From: Mucilaginibacter tundrae | GTDB lineage: Bacteria; Bacteroidota; Bacteroidia; Sphingobacteriales; Sphingobacteriaceae | Assembly: GCF_013408825.1 (NCBI RefSeq) | Contig: NZ_JACCBZ010000006.1 | Location: 310,001 to 374,000, forward strand | DNA: 64,000 bases | Direction: 5' to 3' | Shown: positions 24,350-32,661 of the stretch, piece after piece | Layout: each line of letters opens with the position of its first letter | How positions within the stretch are numbered: the stretch's first letter is position 1 | Made by a program: the position numbers and the translations under genes | The notes under the pieces: generated by a model | Databases searched by the model: none | Told to the model about the DNA's origin: nothing | Seen by the model: the letters and a program-made list of their open reading frames with translations, nothing else

Positions 24350-26884
24350 ATGGATACCCGTAGGGATTTTATAAAAAAGGCCGCGCTTTTAACCAGCGCG
24401 GCCGGGCTCACCAGTATTTTACCGCCAGCTATTCAGCGGGCTATGGCTATTAACCCCTTGCCGGGCAGCACTTATATGGATGCTGAGCATGTAGTGATAT
24501 TGATGCAGGAAAACCGCTCGTTCGACCATGTGTTCGGTACTTTACGGGGTGTACGCGGGTATAATGACCCACGGGCAATTGATTTGCCTAACAAAAACAA
24601 AGTATGGCTGCAAAGCAATAATAAGGGCGAAACTTACGCCCCCTTCCATCTCGATATAAAAAATACCAAATCTACCTGGATGAATTCGCTGCCGCATACG
24701 TGGCAAAACCAGGTGGCTGCCCGTAACGATGGCAAATTTGATAAATGGCTGGAATCAAAACGATCATCTAACCCGGCTTACGCCGATATGCCTTTAACTT
24801 TAGGCCATCATAACCGGGATGATATTCCTTTTTATTATGCTTTGGCAGATGCCTTTACGGTATGCGATCAGCATTTTTGCTCATCATTGACAGGTACCGG
24901 ACCAAACAGAACCTTTTTTTGGACGGGTACAATACGTGAAGAGCAAAATGAAAAATCCCGCGCTTTGGTTTGGAACGATGATGCCGATTTCGGCCAATTG
25001 AAATGGACAACCTTCCCTGAACGATTAGAAGACAACGGCATCAGTTGGAAATGCTACCAAAACGAAATTGGTATTGATTGCGGCTTGACCGAAGAAGAAT
25101 CGCAATGGTTATCGAATTTCACAGATAACGAACTGGAATATTTTGCGCAATATAATGTGTTTCTTAATAAAAAAAGGATGGCTTATGTGCAAAAGCGCTT
25201 AGCCGAGCTGCCTATTGAAATAAAAGCTATCCAGCAAAAAAAGTCAACATTGCCTGTTGGCGATATACACGTTAAAGCCTTAGAGGCTAAACTTAAAAGC
25301 AAACAAGAGGACTTGACCGCATTTAAAAAGGAAGCGGATACTTACAAGCCTGGCGACTTTGAAAAATTATCGCAGCGCGAAAAGAACCTTCATGAAAAAG
25401 CATTAGCAAGTAATGAGAAAGATGCTGATTACCGCGAGTTAACTATTTTAACTTACGACGATAACGGAACCAAACGCGAAGTTAAAGTGCCCAAAGGCGA
25501 TGTGCTAAGTCAGTTTAGGGTGGATGTAAACAGCGGCGGTTTACCAACTGTATCGTGGTTGGTAGCGCCTGAGAATTTCTCCGACCACCCAAGCGCGCCC
25601 TGGTATGGTGCCTGGTATGTATCTGAAGTGATGGATATTTTGACTAAGAATCCGGAGGTTTGGAAAAAAACTATCTTCATTTTAACTTACGATGAGAATG
25701 ATGGTTATTTTGACCATATACCGCCTTTTGTAGCGCCGCATTCGCAGCGGCCTGGGACTGGGAAAGTATCCGAAGGTATTGATACACGGGTGGAGTATGT
25801 TACTTTGGAGCAGGAACAAACACGGAATAATTTTCCTGAGCCTGATTTAGCTGAGAGCCCGATAGGCTTGGGTTACCGGGTGCCGATGGTAATTGTTTCG
25901 CCGTGGAGCCGGGGTGGGTTTGTGAATTCGGAAGTATTTGATCATACTTCTACCCTACAGTTTTTAGAACATTTTTTAAGTAAGAAAACAGGGAAACAGA
26001 TCAAAGAAACCAACATCAGCGATTGGCGACGTACCATTTGCGGGGACTTAACTTCTGTATTTCGCCAATATAATGGTGAGAAAATAAACGAGCCTCAATT
26101 TTTAGTTAGAGATACTGTTGTTGAAGATATACACAAGGCCAAGTTTAAAGATCTTCCGAATGATTTTAAGGTGCTTACCGCGGAGGAGATCAGGCAGATT
26201 AATAATAATCCGGCATCATCGCCTTATCTACCTAAACAGGAAACGGGTATAAAGCCATCATGTGCGGTAAATTATCAATTACATGCTGATGGTAGTTTAA
26301 ATGAAGACCGCTCAGCCTTTAATATAACCTTTGCTGCCGGGAGCCGCTTTTTTGGGGCAGATGCTTTAGGCGCGCCTTATAATGTATATGCACCGGGTAA
26401 ATATTTGGAAGAAGATGTACGCACCTGGGCGTATGGCGTTAAAGCAGGCGATCATTTAACGGATAGCTGGCCGTTGCATGATTTTGAAGGCGGCAATTAC
26501 CATTTGCGGATATACGGGCCTAATGGTTTCTTCAGGGAGTTTGGGGGTAGTGTGGATGATCCTGAAATTGCTTTGGTATTTGATTATCAGGCAACAAAAG
26601 ATAAAAAGCCAACTGGTGATGTTGCCTTATCTTTCAGAAATACGGGTAAACAAACCTGCCGATTGCAATTGATAGATAATACCGGAAGGGAGCCGGTTAA
26701 AACATTTCCCTTAACTGCAAACGGAGCACTGGGCGGTGTAATTAAGTTAGAAAAAAGTCATGGCTGGTATGATTTTACGATAAAAATTGAAGGCTCTGAT
26801 AATTATTTAAGGCGATTTGCCGGGCATGTGGAAACCGGCCAATCCAGTTTCAGCGACCCGGTTATGGGTAGGGTGAGTGTTTAA
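24350..26884 (+). CDS. Phosphocholine-type phospholipase C, Tat-exported
   Basis: An exported 844-residue phosphoesterase that would release diacylglycerol from phospholipids. The N-terminus carries a twin-arginine signal (TRRDFIKKAALLTSAAGL). The phosphoesterase domain (PF04185) starts at about residue 45 with HVVILMQENRSFDHVFGTL, includes DGYFDHIPPF with metal or catalytic residues, and GYRVPMVIVSPWSRGGF. Two small C-terminal beta domains (DUF756) follow from about residue 635 to the end. A charged helical stretch at about 268-345 (repeated Lys/Glu, no strong domain match) interrupts the catalytic domain. It converges head-on with the GT39 gene, stop to stop. Confidence 0.88.
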   Translation: MDTRRDFIKKAALLTSAAGLTSILPPAIQRAMAINPLPGSTYMDAEHVVILMQENRSFDHVFGTLRGVRGYNDPRAIDLPNKNKVWLQSNNKGETYAPFHLDIKNTKSTWMNSLPHTWQNQVAARNDGKFDKWLESKRSSNPAYADMPLTLGHHNRDDIPFYYALADAFTVCDQHFCSSLTGTGPNRTFFWTGTIREEQNEKSRALVWNDDADFGQLKWTTFPERLEDNGISWKCYQNEIGIDCGLTEEESQWLSNFTDNELEYFAQYNVFLNKKRMAYVQKRLAELPIEIKAIQQKKSTLPVGDIHVKALEAKLKSKQEDLTAFKKEADTYKPGDFEKLSQREKNLHEKALASNEKDADYRELTILTYDDNGTKREVKVPKGDVLSQFRVDVNSGGLPTVSWLVAPENFSDHPSAPWYGAWYVSEVMDILTKNPEVWKKTIFILTYDENDGYFDHIPPFVAPHSQRPGTGKVSEGIDTRVEYVTLEQEQTRNNFPEPDLAESPIGLGYRVPMVIVSPWSRGGFVNSEVFDHTSTLQFLEHFLSKKTGKQIKETNISDWRRTICGDLTSVFRQYNGEKINEPQFLVRDTVVEDIHKAKFKDLPNDFKVLTAEEIRQINNNPASSPYLPKQETGIKPSCAVNYQLHADGSLNEDRSAFNITFAAGSRFFGADALGAPYNVYAPGKYLEEDVRTWAYGVKAGDHLTDSWPLHDFEGGNYHLRIYGPNGFFREFGGSVDDPEIALVFDYQATKDKKPTGDVALSFRNTGKQTCRLQLIDNTGREPVKTFPLTANGALGGVIKLEKSHGWYDFTIKIEGSDNYLRRFAGHVETGQSSFSDPVMGRVSV

Positions 26885-28609
26885 TTACAATGGTTTTCGA
26901 ACCGATGCAGGGTTGATATTCAACTTGTTCAATACCGGCATCCCCGGAGGGTTAACCAATGCTATTTGCATAGGTATTAGTTGGGATTCACGAGTTTTCT
27001 TGTTCAGGAAACTACCTTTTAAACGGGTTATTGTATAATATTGCAGGGTATCTATAATTAACAGCTGCCAGCCTTTGGTTTTCACGCTTTTTATAACGCC
27101 GGGGTTAGCATACAGGTAAAAAGTGTTTTCAGGAATGGATTTTATGGTATCGGGGTTGATGATTTGCACTGGCCTGTTCAGGTAGAACTCCATAGGCCAG
27201 GCGTTATCTTCAACTTGCATTACCGGGTATTTTTTGAGATCGTGCCGGTTGATCCACTCCGCTGCCTGGCTGCCTGCCTGGTATTGAAGCAGGGTTGGGT
27301 AAAAAGCCATATTAAGATAGACATTCACTATAAACGAAACCAGTACGGTACTGATGATGATGCGCTGTATGCCATCGTGACTAACTATTTTTGGAACCAT
27401 GATCATTGCTACGTATAGCAGAAATAAAATAGTTAAAACAGAAGTTGTTATTACTGAATAAAAGAAATATTCGATGGTACAGATGAGCGTGATCATGATA
27501 GCGATTACCGCGATTTGCGTAATGCGGATAGCTTTAATGCTTTTAGGTAATTGCACGCTATACAGGTACTGCGCCGTGATGATGGCGAAGAACGGGAACA
27601 CGATATTCATGTAATGCGGCAACTGGAATTTGGATGCGGAGAATAGTAAAAAAGTAAGCAATGCCGCGCTGATGCAATACCACTCCTGCCCTTTGGTATT
27701 TTTGATTCCCGTTTTTATAAAGCGATATATCGATACAAAAAGTAATAATGACCATGGCAAAAACGCCCAAAGCGTGGTATGCACAAAGAAAAACGGATCG
27801 CCGCCGCCTTTGATGGGGCCGGTGTTAAAGAAACGGCCGAACTGGCTATCCCAGAAAAAGAATTTTATGCCGGAAACGTGAGTGTGATCAAAAACTATTT
27901 TCTCGGGGTGAAGATCGAACTGATAATTTAAACAATACAGTTCAGGGATAATGAATATCAATACCAAGATGATCGCCACCAGCCATTTCCATTTGAATAG
28001 TTGTTTCCATTGTTGGGTGATGATAAGCTGTCCCACTATAGCGCCGCCGATAGGGATAATGGCGAACATGCCTTTAGTCATGATGGCGCAGGCGGTGAAT
28101 ATACAGCCTGCCAGCAAATGCCAGTAATTGTTCTGGATATTGGCTTTGTAAAAATGATATATTGATGCAACTATCAGCCCGGTTAAATAGGGCTCGGCGC
28201 GGACATCGTTGTTGGATAATAAAATGTGCTGGGCGGTTAATAATATCAGTACCGACCATATCGCTATTTTTTCGTTATACAAACTTTTGGCAAGGTGATA
28301 GGTATATAAAGCCCCCATCAGTAAAAACAATATCCCCGGTAGTTTATAGGCCCATGTGGTAAAACCAAAAAGGTTAAAAGATATGGCTGCTATCCAGAAC
28401 GGGAAATGAGGCTTATCAAGCCAATCGTGACCGTTTACCACCAGATTTACATAATCATGATGCAGTACCATTGTTTTGGATATGGTGGCGTACAAGGCGG
28501 CATCAGGCCCCATAATGGTAACAAATAAGCCGCTAAAATTAACCGCGACTGCCAGCGCAATAAAAAAATAAAGCCATTTTAATTGCTTAGCCGGGATAGT
28601 TTGCTCCAT
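26885..28609 (-). CDS. GT39/ArnT-like membrane glycosyltransferase
   Basis: A 574-residue polytopic membrane protein (about 12 helices); ATG at 28609 is preferred over a GTG at 28660. N-terminal periplasmic loop motifs GPDAALYATISKTMV and GHDWLDKPHFPFWI match the PMT/ArnT family (PF13231), with the conserved acidic residue in the first loop. NNDVRAEPYLTGL matches the second. These enzymes move a sugar from polyprenyl phosphate onto a lipid A, glycan or protein acceptor at the outer face of the inner membrane. A clear paralogue is encoded at 36288. No partner genes for lipid A modification are adjacent. Confidence 0.85.
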   Translation of the reverse strand: MEQTIPAKQLKWLYFFIALAVAVNFSGLFVTIMGPDAALYATISKTMVLHHDYVNLVVNGHDWLDKPHFPFWIAAISFNLFGFTTWAYKLPGILFLLMGALYTYHLAKSLYNEKIAIWSVLILLTAQHILLSNNDVRAEPYLTGLIVASIYHFYKANIQNNYWHLLAGCIFTACAIMTKGMFAIIPIGGAIVGQLIITQQWKQLFKWKWLVAIILVLIFIIPELYCLNYQFDLHPEKIVFDHTHVSGIKFFFWDSQFGRFFNTGPIKGGGDPFFFVHTTLWAFLPWSLLLFVSIYRFIKTGIKNTKGQEWYCISAALLTFLLFSASKFQLPHYMNIVFPFFAIITAQYLYSVQLPKSIKAIRITQIAVIAIMITLICTIEYFFYSVITTSVLTILFLLYVAMIMVPKIVSHDGIQRIIISTVLVSFIVNVYLNMAFYPTLLQYQAGSQAAEWINRHDLKKYPVMQVEDNAWPMEFYLNRPVQIINPDTIKSIPENTFYLYANPGVIKSVKTKGWQLLIIDTLQYYTITRLKGSFLNKKTRESQLIPMQIALVNPPGMPVLNKLNINPASVRKPL

Positions 28610-28853
28610 AGGGCAAATATAATCAGTTTTTTTGAAGATGATATTTTGTTCTGTTCTCACTTGCCGCTATGGTTTGCTCTTTGTACACCAGCAATATTCT
28701 ACGCATTTTCGGTTGAAGCTGTCGGATTGACGGAGAGGCACCTATCATTCGTTTCGCTCACGTTAAAAAACGTTAATTAACAGAGTGTTAACATTTTTTA
28801 ACCGCTATTCTTCTTTTATTTATATTCCTAAGATTATCATTAACTAAACACCT

Positions 28854-29780
28854 ATGAACCTGTACAAATTCTTCTTTAGGCTATTATTGTTCATCCTCTT
28901 AACGATTCTTAGCGTCATTAAAACAGCATCGGCACAGATGCTTTTTGATAACAGGGGTAACGGCCATCTTACCGAAACATTGAGTGGTGATACAGATAGT
29001 AATGGCTTAATTGTATTGACAGGGAAAATCATATCAGACAAAGACAACAAACCTATCAGTTATGCAAGCATTAGCGTTCCATCGGGTAATTGCGGAACTG
29101 TGGCTGATAAGGATGGTGATTTTTATTTAAAATTGAGTAAGGTCTTATTAAACGATACCATTCATATTTCGGCGTTGGGTTTTAGGCCGAAGAGCTTTTG
29201 TGTGAAGAATATTTCCATTGTTTTAAAGTATAACCCGATAATTACCTTAAACGAGTTAGATAATCAATTAAAGGAAGTTGTTATCAGCGCAAAAAAAATC
29301 AATGTAAGAACTTTAGGGAATACAAGTTGCTCAAAATCAATTAGTGTTGGTTTTCCGCTTAAGGCTTTAGGAAGTGAATTAGGCGTACGAATAGCATTGG
29401 GTAAGAAAACTGTATTGTTTCGTTCTTTTAGTTTTAATATTTCGCAAACCCGGTTAGATACATGCACTTTCAGGCTTAATATTTATGCGTTACATAACGG
29501 AATCCCTGCTGAAAACCTGCTAACGCAAAATATTTTGGTTGGCATTAGCAAAACTGGTCTTTATAAAATCGATCTCTTACCTTATAAGCTTTTGATGCAG
29601 GGAGATGTCGCTGTTTCATTGGAGTGGGTAGATGGAAAATCATCAACTAACGTTGGGGCTGTATTTTTTTCGGCAAGCTTGCTTTCGTCCTGCTATCATC
29701 GTGAAAATACAGGTGCTGATTGGACACGTTTAAAAGGAATTGGTGCAGGATTTAATTTGCAGGTGGAGGATGGTGATTAG
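28854..29780 (+). CDS. CarboxypepD_reg-like domain protein, exported
   Basis: A 308-residue exported protein: N-terminal hydrophobic signal (residues about 1-27, ending TASAQ). Residues about 50-130 form a beta-sandwich of the CarboxypepD_reg-like type (LTGKIISDKDNKPISYASIS, then NDTIHISALGFRPKSF) with the usual closing LKEVVIS. The remaining 160 residues are beta-rich and contain no plug or barrel of a TonB receptor. The family is common in Bacteroidota envelopes; its role is unknown. The perfect inverted repeat at 29789 follows the stop. Confidence 0.75.
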   Translation: MNLYKFFFRLLLFILLTILSVIKTASAQMLFDNRGNGHLTETLSGDTDSNGLIVLTGKIISDKDNKPISYASISVPSGNCGTVADKDGDFYLKLSKVLLNDTIHISALGFRPKSFCVKNISIVLKYNPIITLNELDNQLKEVVISAKKINVRTLGNTSCSKSISVGFPLKALGSELGVRIALGKKTVLFRSFSFNISQTRLDTCTFRLNIYALHNGIPAENLLTQNILVGISKTGLYKIDLLPYKLLMQGDVAVSLEWVDGKSSTNVGAVFFSASLLSSCYHRENTGADWTRLKGIGAGFNLQVEDGD

Positions 29781-29788
29781 GAAATAAA

Positions 29789-29870
29789 TGTCATTGCGAT
29801 GCACGAAGCAATCGCGAACTCTGTATATTCGCTTTTCATACGCACGATTGCTTCGTGCATCGCAATGACA
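29789..29870. repeat. Perfect 26-bp inverted repeat (TGTCATTGCGATGCACGAAG family)
   Basis: Arms 29789-29814 and 29845-29870 are exact complements over 26 bp, starting TGTCATTGCGATGCACGAAG on each strand, with a 30-bp spacer. The outer word TGTCATTGC also occurs at 771 and in the outer arms at 37955 and 38075. It lies between a plus-strand and a minus-strand gene that converge on it, so it may also act as a bidirectional terminator. Confidence 0.85.
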
Positions 29871-29894
29871 TATTGAAGAAATGACTGTTAAATA

Positions 29895-30449
29895 CTACAA
29901 GAACTTCAAAATATTCTCGGTTGTATCAACCTCTCCTAATCTTGGGAAAATGTATTTGAAGCTGTGGTTGTGGGCATCGGCAAACATGTCGGTCATGGCA
30001 TCGCTGGCGAAGGTTACGTTGTAACCTAATGCCGCTGCTGTACGGGCAGTACCTTCAACACCTATGCTGGTTGCGACACCGCCAATGACAATACCGGTTA
30101 CGCCCGCTTTTTTAAGCTGTGCATCAAGATCGGTACTATCGAAAGCACCCCAGGTTGATTTGGTAACGAAGATATCTGAGTCGGTTGTTTTGATCTCGGG
30201 GATGATCTCGATAAAATCAGCGAGTAATGAACCGCCATGGGATGGCGCAGGTTCTTTACGGGATGGTTTAAATTTCGCAGGATCTACATTAACAATTACA
30301 ACCGGCTGACCGGCTTTGTGGAAAGCATCGGCTAACTTGGCGGTGTTTTCAATTACACCGGCTATTGGATGTGCAACAGGGAATGCTACGATCCCTTTCT
30401 GCATGTCGATTAATACGAGCGCTGTTTTTTCGTCTAAGGCAGTTATCAT
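29895..30449 (-). CDS. Isochorismatase-family hydrolase lacking the catalytic cysteine
   Basis: A 184-residue cytoplasmic protein of the cysteine-hydrolase fold. The catalytic Asp (ALVLIDMQKG, Asp15) and Lys (FVTKSTWGAF, Lys97) are present. In amidohydrolase members the third residue is Cys in a TxxCVxxT context; here it reads ATSIGVEGTAR, with Gly130. Replacement by glycine is known in true isochorismatases, which hydrolyse a vinyl ether instead of an amide, but no siderophore or menaquinone genes are nearby. The reaction is therefore unknown. Single gene. Confidence 0.8.
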   Translation of the reverse strand: MITALDEKTALVLIDMQKGIVAFPVAHPIAGVIENTAKLADAFHKAGQPVVIVNVDPAKFKPSRKEPAPSHGGSLLADFIEIIPEIKTTDSDIFVTKSTWGAFDSTDLDAQLKKAGVTGIVIGGVATSIGVEGTARTAAALGYNVTFASDAMTDMFADAHNHSFKYIFPRLGEVDTTENILKFL

Positions 30450-30575
30450 AATTTGGTGTTTTAATTTAATAAGGCAAACTTACAAGTTTAACTTATTAAA
30501 TTAAAAAATAAAGTGTCACACAATAAACATTTTGGCGGTTTTGAAGTTAATAAATACAATTAATCTCAACATATC

Positions 30576-31088
30576 ATGAAGTACGCATTTATTTTTGGCA
30601 CCAGCGCTTTTATAGTTCCGCAAGCGGTTATTGTTACTGCCAATGAAGATATTACCAAGCAGATCCTGCACGTTCATTCTCTTTACCATGACAATGATCC
30701 TGCATCGTTTTTCAGTATAAACCTTGATATTAAGGATTCGGCGGGCAATTACATCCGCCTTACCGGGAACAAAGCAGAGAGCGAAGGTAATTACAAGGTT
30801 GAAACCACTAAAGACAGCGTTAAGGTTTTAAATGCTGACGGCTCATTACTGATACAGGTACATCAATTGGATGATGAAACCGCTATGAACCTAGAACATA
30901 ATATTACCGCCGAATTTGAAGTTAATATACCTTTAGCGGTGATACGCATTAATGGTGATTTTTTTGCCGAAGGGATACATATTATTGCCGAGAACGAAAA
31001 GCTTTGGGTTAACGAAGACTCTTGGGCAACAGCTGCATTAGCCGGTAGCGGCCCCTTGCGCCTTACGGCGGATGGTGTGGTTATATAA
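30576..31088 (+). CDS. Hypothetical protein, 170 aa
   Basis: No family recognised. The protein is mostly predicted beta-strand, with an N-terminal mildly hydrophobic stretch (YAFIFGTSAFIVPQAVIV) that is not a convincing signal peptide, then two regular beta regions. Motifs such as EFEVNIPLAVIRINGDFFAE look like a right-handed or sandwich fold. The stop TAA (31086-31088) overlaps the left end of the 36-bp repeat arm at 31087, so the element was acquired at, or co-evolved with, the end of this gene. Single gene. Confidence 0.6.
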   Translation: MKYAFIFGTSAFIVPQAVIVTANEDITKQILHVHSLYHDNDPASFFSINLDIKDSAGNYIRLTGNKAESEGNYKVETTKDSVKVLNADGSLLIQVHQLDDETAMNLEHNITAEFEVNIPLAVIRINGDFFAEGIHIIAENEKLWVNEDSWATAALAGSGPLRLTADGVVI

Positions 31089-31179
31089 GCCCCCTCTAAA
31101 TCTCCCCCGGTAGGGGAGACTTAACTTAATTTAACCTAGCTTCATCTATGTTTCTCTTCCAGAGGGGATGGGTGGAGCT
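31087..31179. repeat. Non-autonomous 36-bp-arm element (intergenic copy A)
   Basis: The left arm (31087-31122) begins AAGCCCCCTCTAAATCTCCC and is essentially identical to the arm bounding the nuclease insertion in leuS, differing in about two bases of the hairpin loop. The right arm (about 31150-31179, ending AGAGGGGATGGGTGGAGCT) is degenerate. It starts inside the stop codon of the upstream gene and contains no ORF. Confidence 0.75.
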
Positions 31180-31198
31180 AACTAGAAATTTCGATTTC

Positions 31199-31414
31199 TT
31201 AATCAACCAATTCATGACAATCAAAACCCGCAGTTTGCAGGGTTGATTCGACTTGGCGTGGGCAAAGGTCATTGCTTACAATACGCAGAATACGATCGCA
31301 ATCATCCAGATCGAAGTTCCAATCCTCGATAGCCGGCATGGCGGTTAATAAGGGTTTAACCATACTAACCGCTTTTAAGTTGGCAACATTAGTTGCAAAT
31401 ACCAGTATATCCAT
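31199..31414 (-). CDS. HMA-like small protein without the CxxC motif
   Basis: A 71-residue protein with the beta-alpha-beta-beta-alpha-beta pattern of heavy-metal-associated domains (ILVFATNVANLKAVSMVKPL, then DCDRILRIVSN and QVESTLQTAGFDCHEL), but the metal-binding CxxC of the first loop is replaced (FATNVAN). It is the third gene of a minus-strand operon: ECF sigma factor, membrane protein, this protein (23-bp gap). It may be a protein-interaction module rather than a metal chaperone. Confidence 0.65.
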   Translation of the reverse strand: MDILVFATNVANLKAVSMVKPLLTAMPAIEDWNFDLDDCDRILRIVSNDLCPRQVESTLQTAGFDCHELVD

Positions 31415-31437
31415 GCAGTGCTATCGTTTTAATTTGA

Positions 31438-31836
31438 TTATTCAGTTGCTTTTGGCGCTTCGGTTTTAAAATCTTCCCAACCGCTAAATCTCCCGCCGCG
31501 GTGGTTACCGAAACCTCCGCACATGCGCTCGGTCATTTTTTGTTTGAAGCGTTCTTTTTCTTCGGGGGTCATGTTATTAAATTTCTGTTCCATTTTACGG
31601 CGCATCCAGGGAGCACCGCCTCCGCCCCAACCGCGGCCACCTTTACCAAAGCCAAACAGTATTTTGCATAGTATAAATATGCCCATGGCCTGCCAAAATG
31701 TTATGATGCCTACATGCAGTATAGCGGGCAGCAGGTTGTTCCATAACTGCATTACCACAAAACTTACCAGCGCTAATACAGCGGCTGCCAGTATGGGCAT
31801 AAAAATAAATCGTCCTTTAAAAAATATTCTTTTCAT
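31438..31836 (-). CDS. Small membrane protein with charged C-terminal tail
   Basis: A 132-residue protein with two hydrophobic helices (about residues 10-35 and 42-62), then a Gly-rich stretch (GFGKGGRGWGGGGAPW) and a charged helical tail (NNMTPEEKERFKQKMTERM). The tail wording TPEEKERFKQKM resembles the heavy-metal sensor/CpxP-like helical motifs, though no family is assigned. It lies 11 bp after the ECF sigma gene and before the HMA-like gene. In such a position an anti-sigma or envelope-sensing role is plausible but unproven. Confidence 0.65.
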   Translation of the reverse strand: MKRIFFKGRFIFMPILAAAVLALVSFVVMQLWNNLLPAILHVGIITFWQAMGIFILCKILFGFGKGGRGWGGGGAPWMRRKMEQKFNNMTPEEKERFKQKMTERMCGGFGNHRGGRFSGWEDFKTEAPKATE

Positions 31837-31847
31837 TTTCTTTGTTG

Positions 31848-32438
31848 TTAATATTCTGTAATTTCTGCATACAATTGTTTCAGCCGCTTGCGCAGGTGCA
31901 GTACGGCGTAGCGTTTACGGGTTACCAGGGTTTGTACATTGTCCCCGGTTAGCTCTGCCATCTCGGCAAAGGATATGTCCTCCAGTTCATTCCAAACAAA
32001 AACCTGGCGTTGCTTTTCGGGCAGTTCATCCAGTGCTATAAAAAGCTCTTCCCAAAACAGGTTGCGCAAATATTCTGTTTCGGGGGTAGACGCTTCCGTA
32101 AGCAGGATGGCTTTAAAGTCGGTGCCGTCATCATCAGGGTCTTCATCGCTGCCAACCAGCATGTCGTCCAATAGCGTTTCTGATTTCTTTTTATGCTTAT
32201 CGGTAATTTTATTGGTGGCAACTTTGTACAACCAGGCACCTGTTTGTTCTATCGGCTGTGAATTGATCACGGAGCTGAACTGGTACCAAACATCCTGCAG
32301 GATGTCTTCGGCATCGGCATCGCTTTTTACCCTGCGGCGAATAAAGCCCAGCAAGTTTTTACCATACGATTTTATTGTTTGTATGATGTGGCTGTCTTTA
32401 TCCTCGGGCATTACGGCTGTTACCAATGTATTGTGCAT
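31848..32438 (-). CDS. ECF-type RNA polymerase sigma factor
   Basis: A 196-residue sigma-70 family protein. Region 2 spans about residues 22-95 (LLGFIRRRVKSDADAEDILQ, with the DAEDILQDVW motif for -10 recognition), and region 4 about 130-185 (LPEKQRQVFVWNELEDISFA, then AELTGDNVQTLVTRKRYAVL). The linker is longer and more acidic than usual (SDEDPDDDGTDFKA). It heads an operon with a membrane protein and an HMA-like protein. No classical FecR-type anti-sigma gene is adjacent. Confidence 0.88.
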   Translation of the reverse strand: MHNTLVTAVMPEDKDSHIIQTIKSYGKNLLGFIRRRVKSDADAEDILQDVWYQFSSVINSQPIEQTGAWLYKVATNKITDKHKKKSETLLDDMLVGSDEDPDDDGTDFKAILLTEASTPETEYLRNLFWEELFIALDELPEKQRQVFVWNELEDISFAEMAELTGDNVQTLVTRKRYAVLHLRKRLKQLYAEITEY

Positions 32439-32485
32439 TTAAAGATAAAGACGATTGGGCAATAAAAACATTTTAAATTATTTAT

Positions 32486-32522
32486 AAAAAAAACGAGGCT
32501 CTGTTCGCGCCTCGTTTTTTTA
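32486..32522 (-). terminator. Intrinsic terminator (likely bidirectional)
   Basis: AAAAAACGAGGC (about 32489-32500) and GCCTCGTTTTTT (about 32509-32520) form a perfect 12-bp stem with a 9-base loop. Flanking A and T runs suit either strand; the minus-strand DUF6263-like gene reads into it. Confidence 0.75.
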
Positions 32523-32589
32523 TAAATAATGGTGATTAGAGAGTTGTTAATAGCGATTAGTTGGATGGCGGAGAATTGGTAAGCGGTTT

Positions 32590-32649
32590 ACTCACCCCGA
32601 CTACGCTTCGCTGGTCGCCCCTGTCTTTCGCTGCGCGACAAAGAGGGGG
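32590..32649. repeat. REP-like single arm (CTCACCCCGAC family)
   Basis: One copy of the arm: ACTCACCCCGACTACGCTTC, then TCGCCCCTGTCTTTCGCTGC, ending in AAAGAGGGGG. It lies between the terminator at 32486 and the end of the 32662 gene; see the doublet at 20772. Confidence 0.7.
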
Positions 32650-32661
32650 ATTTAATTTAAC

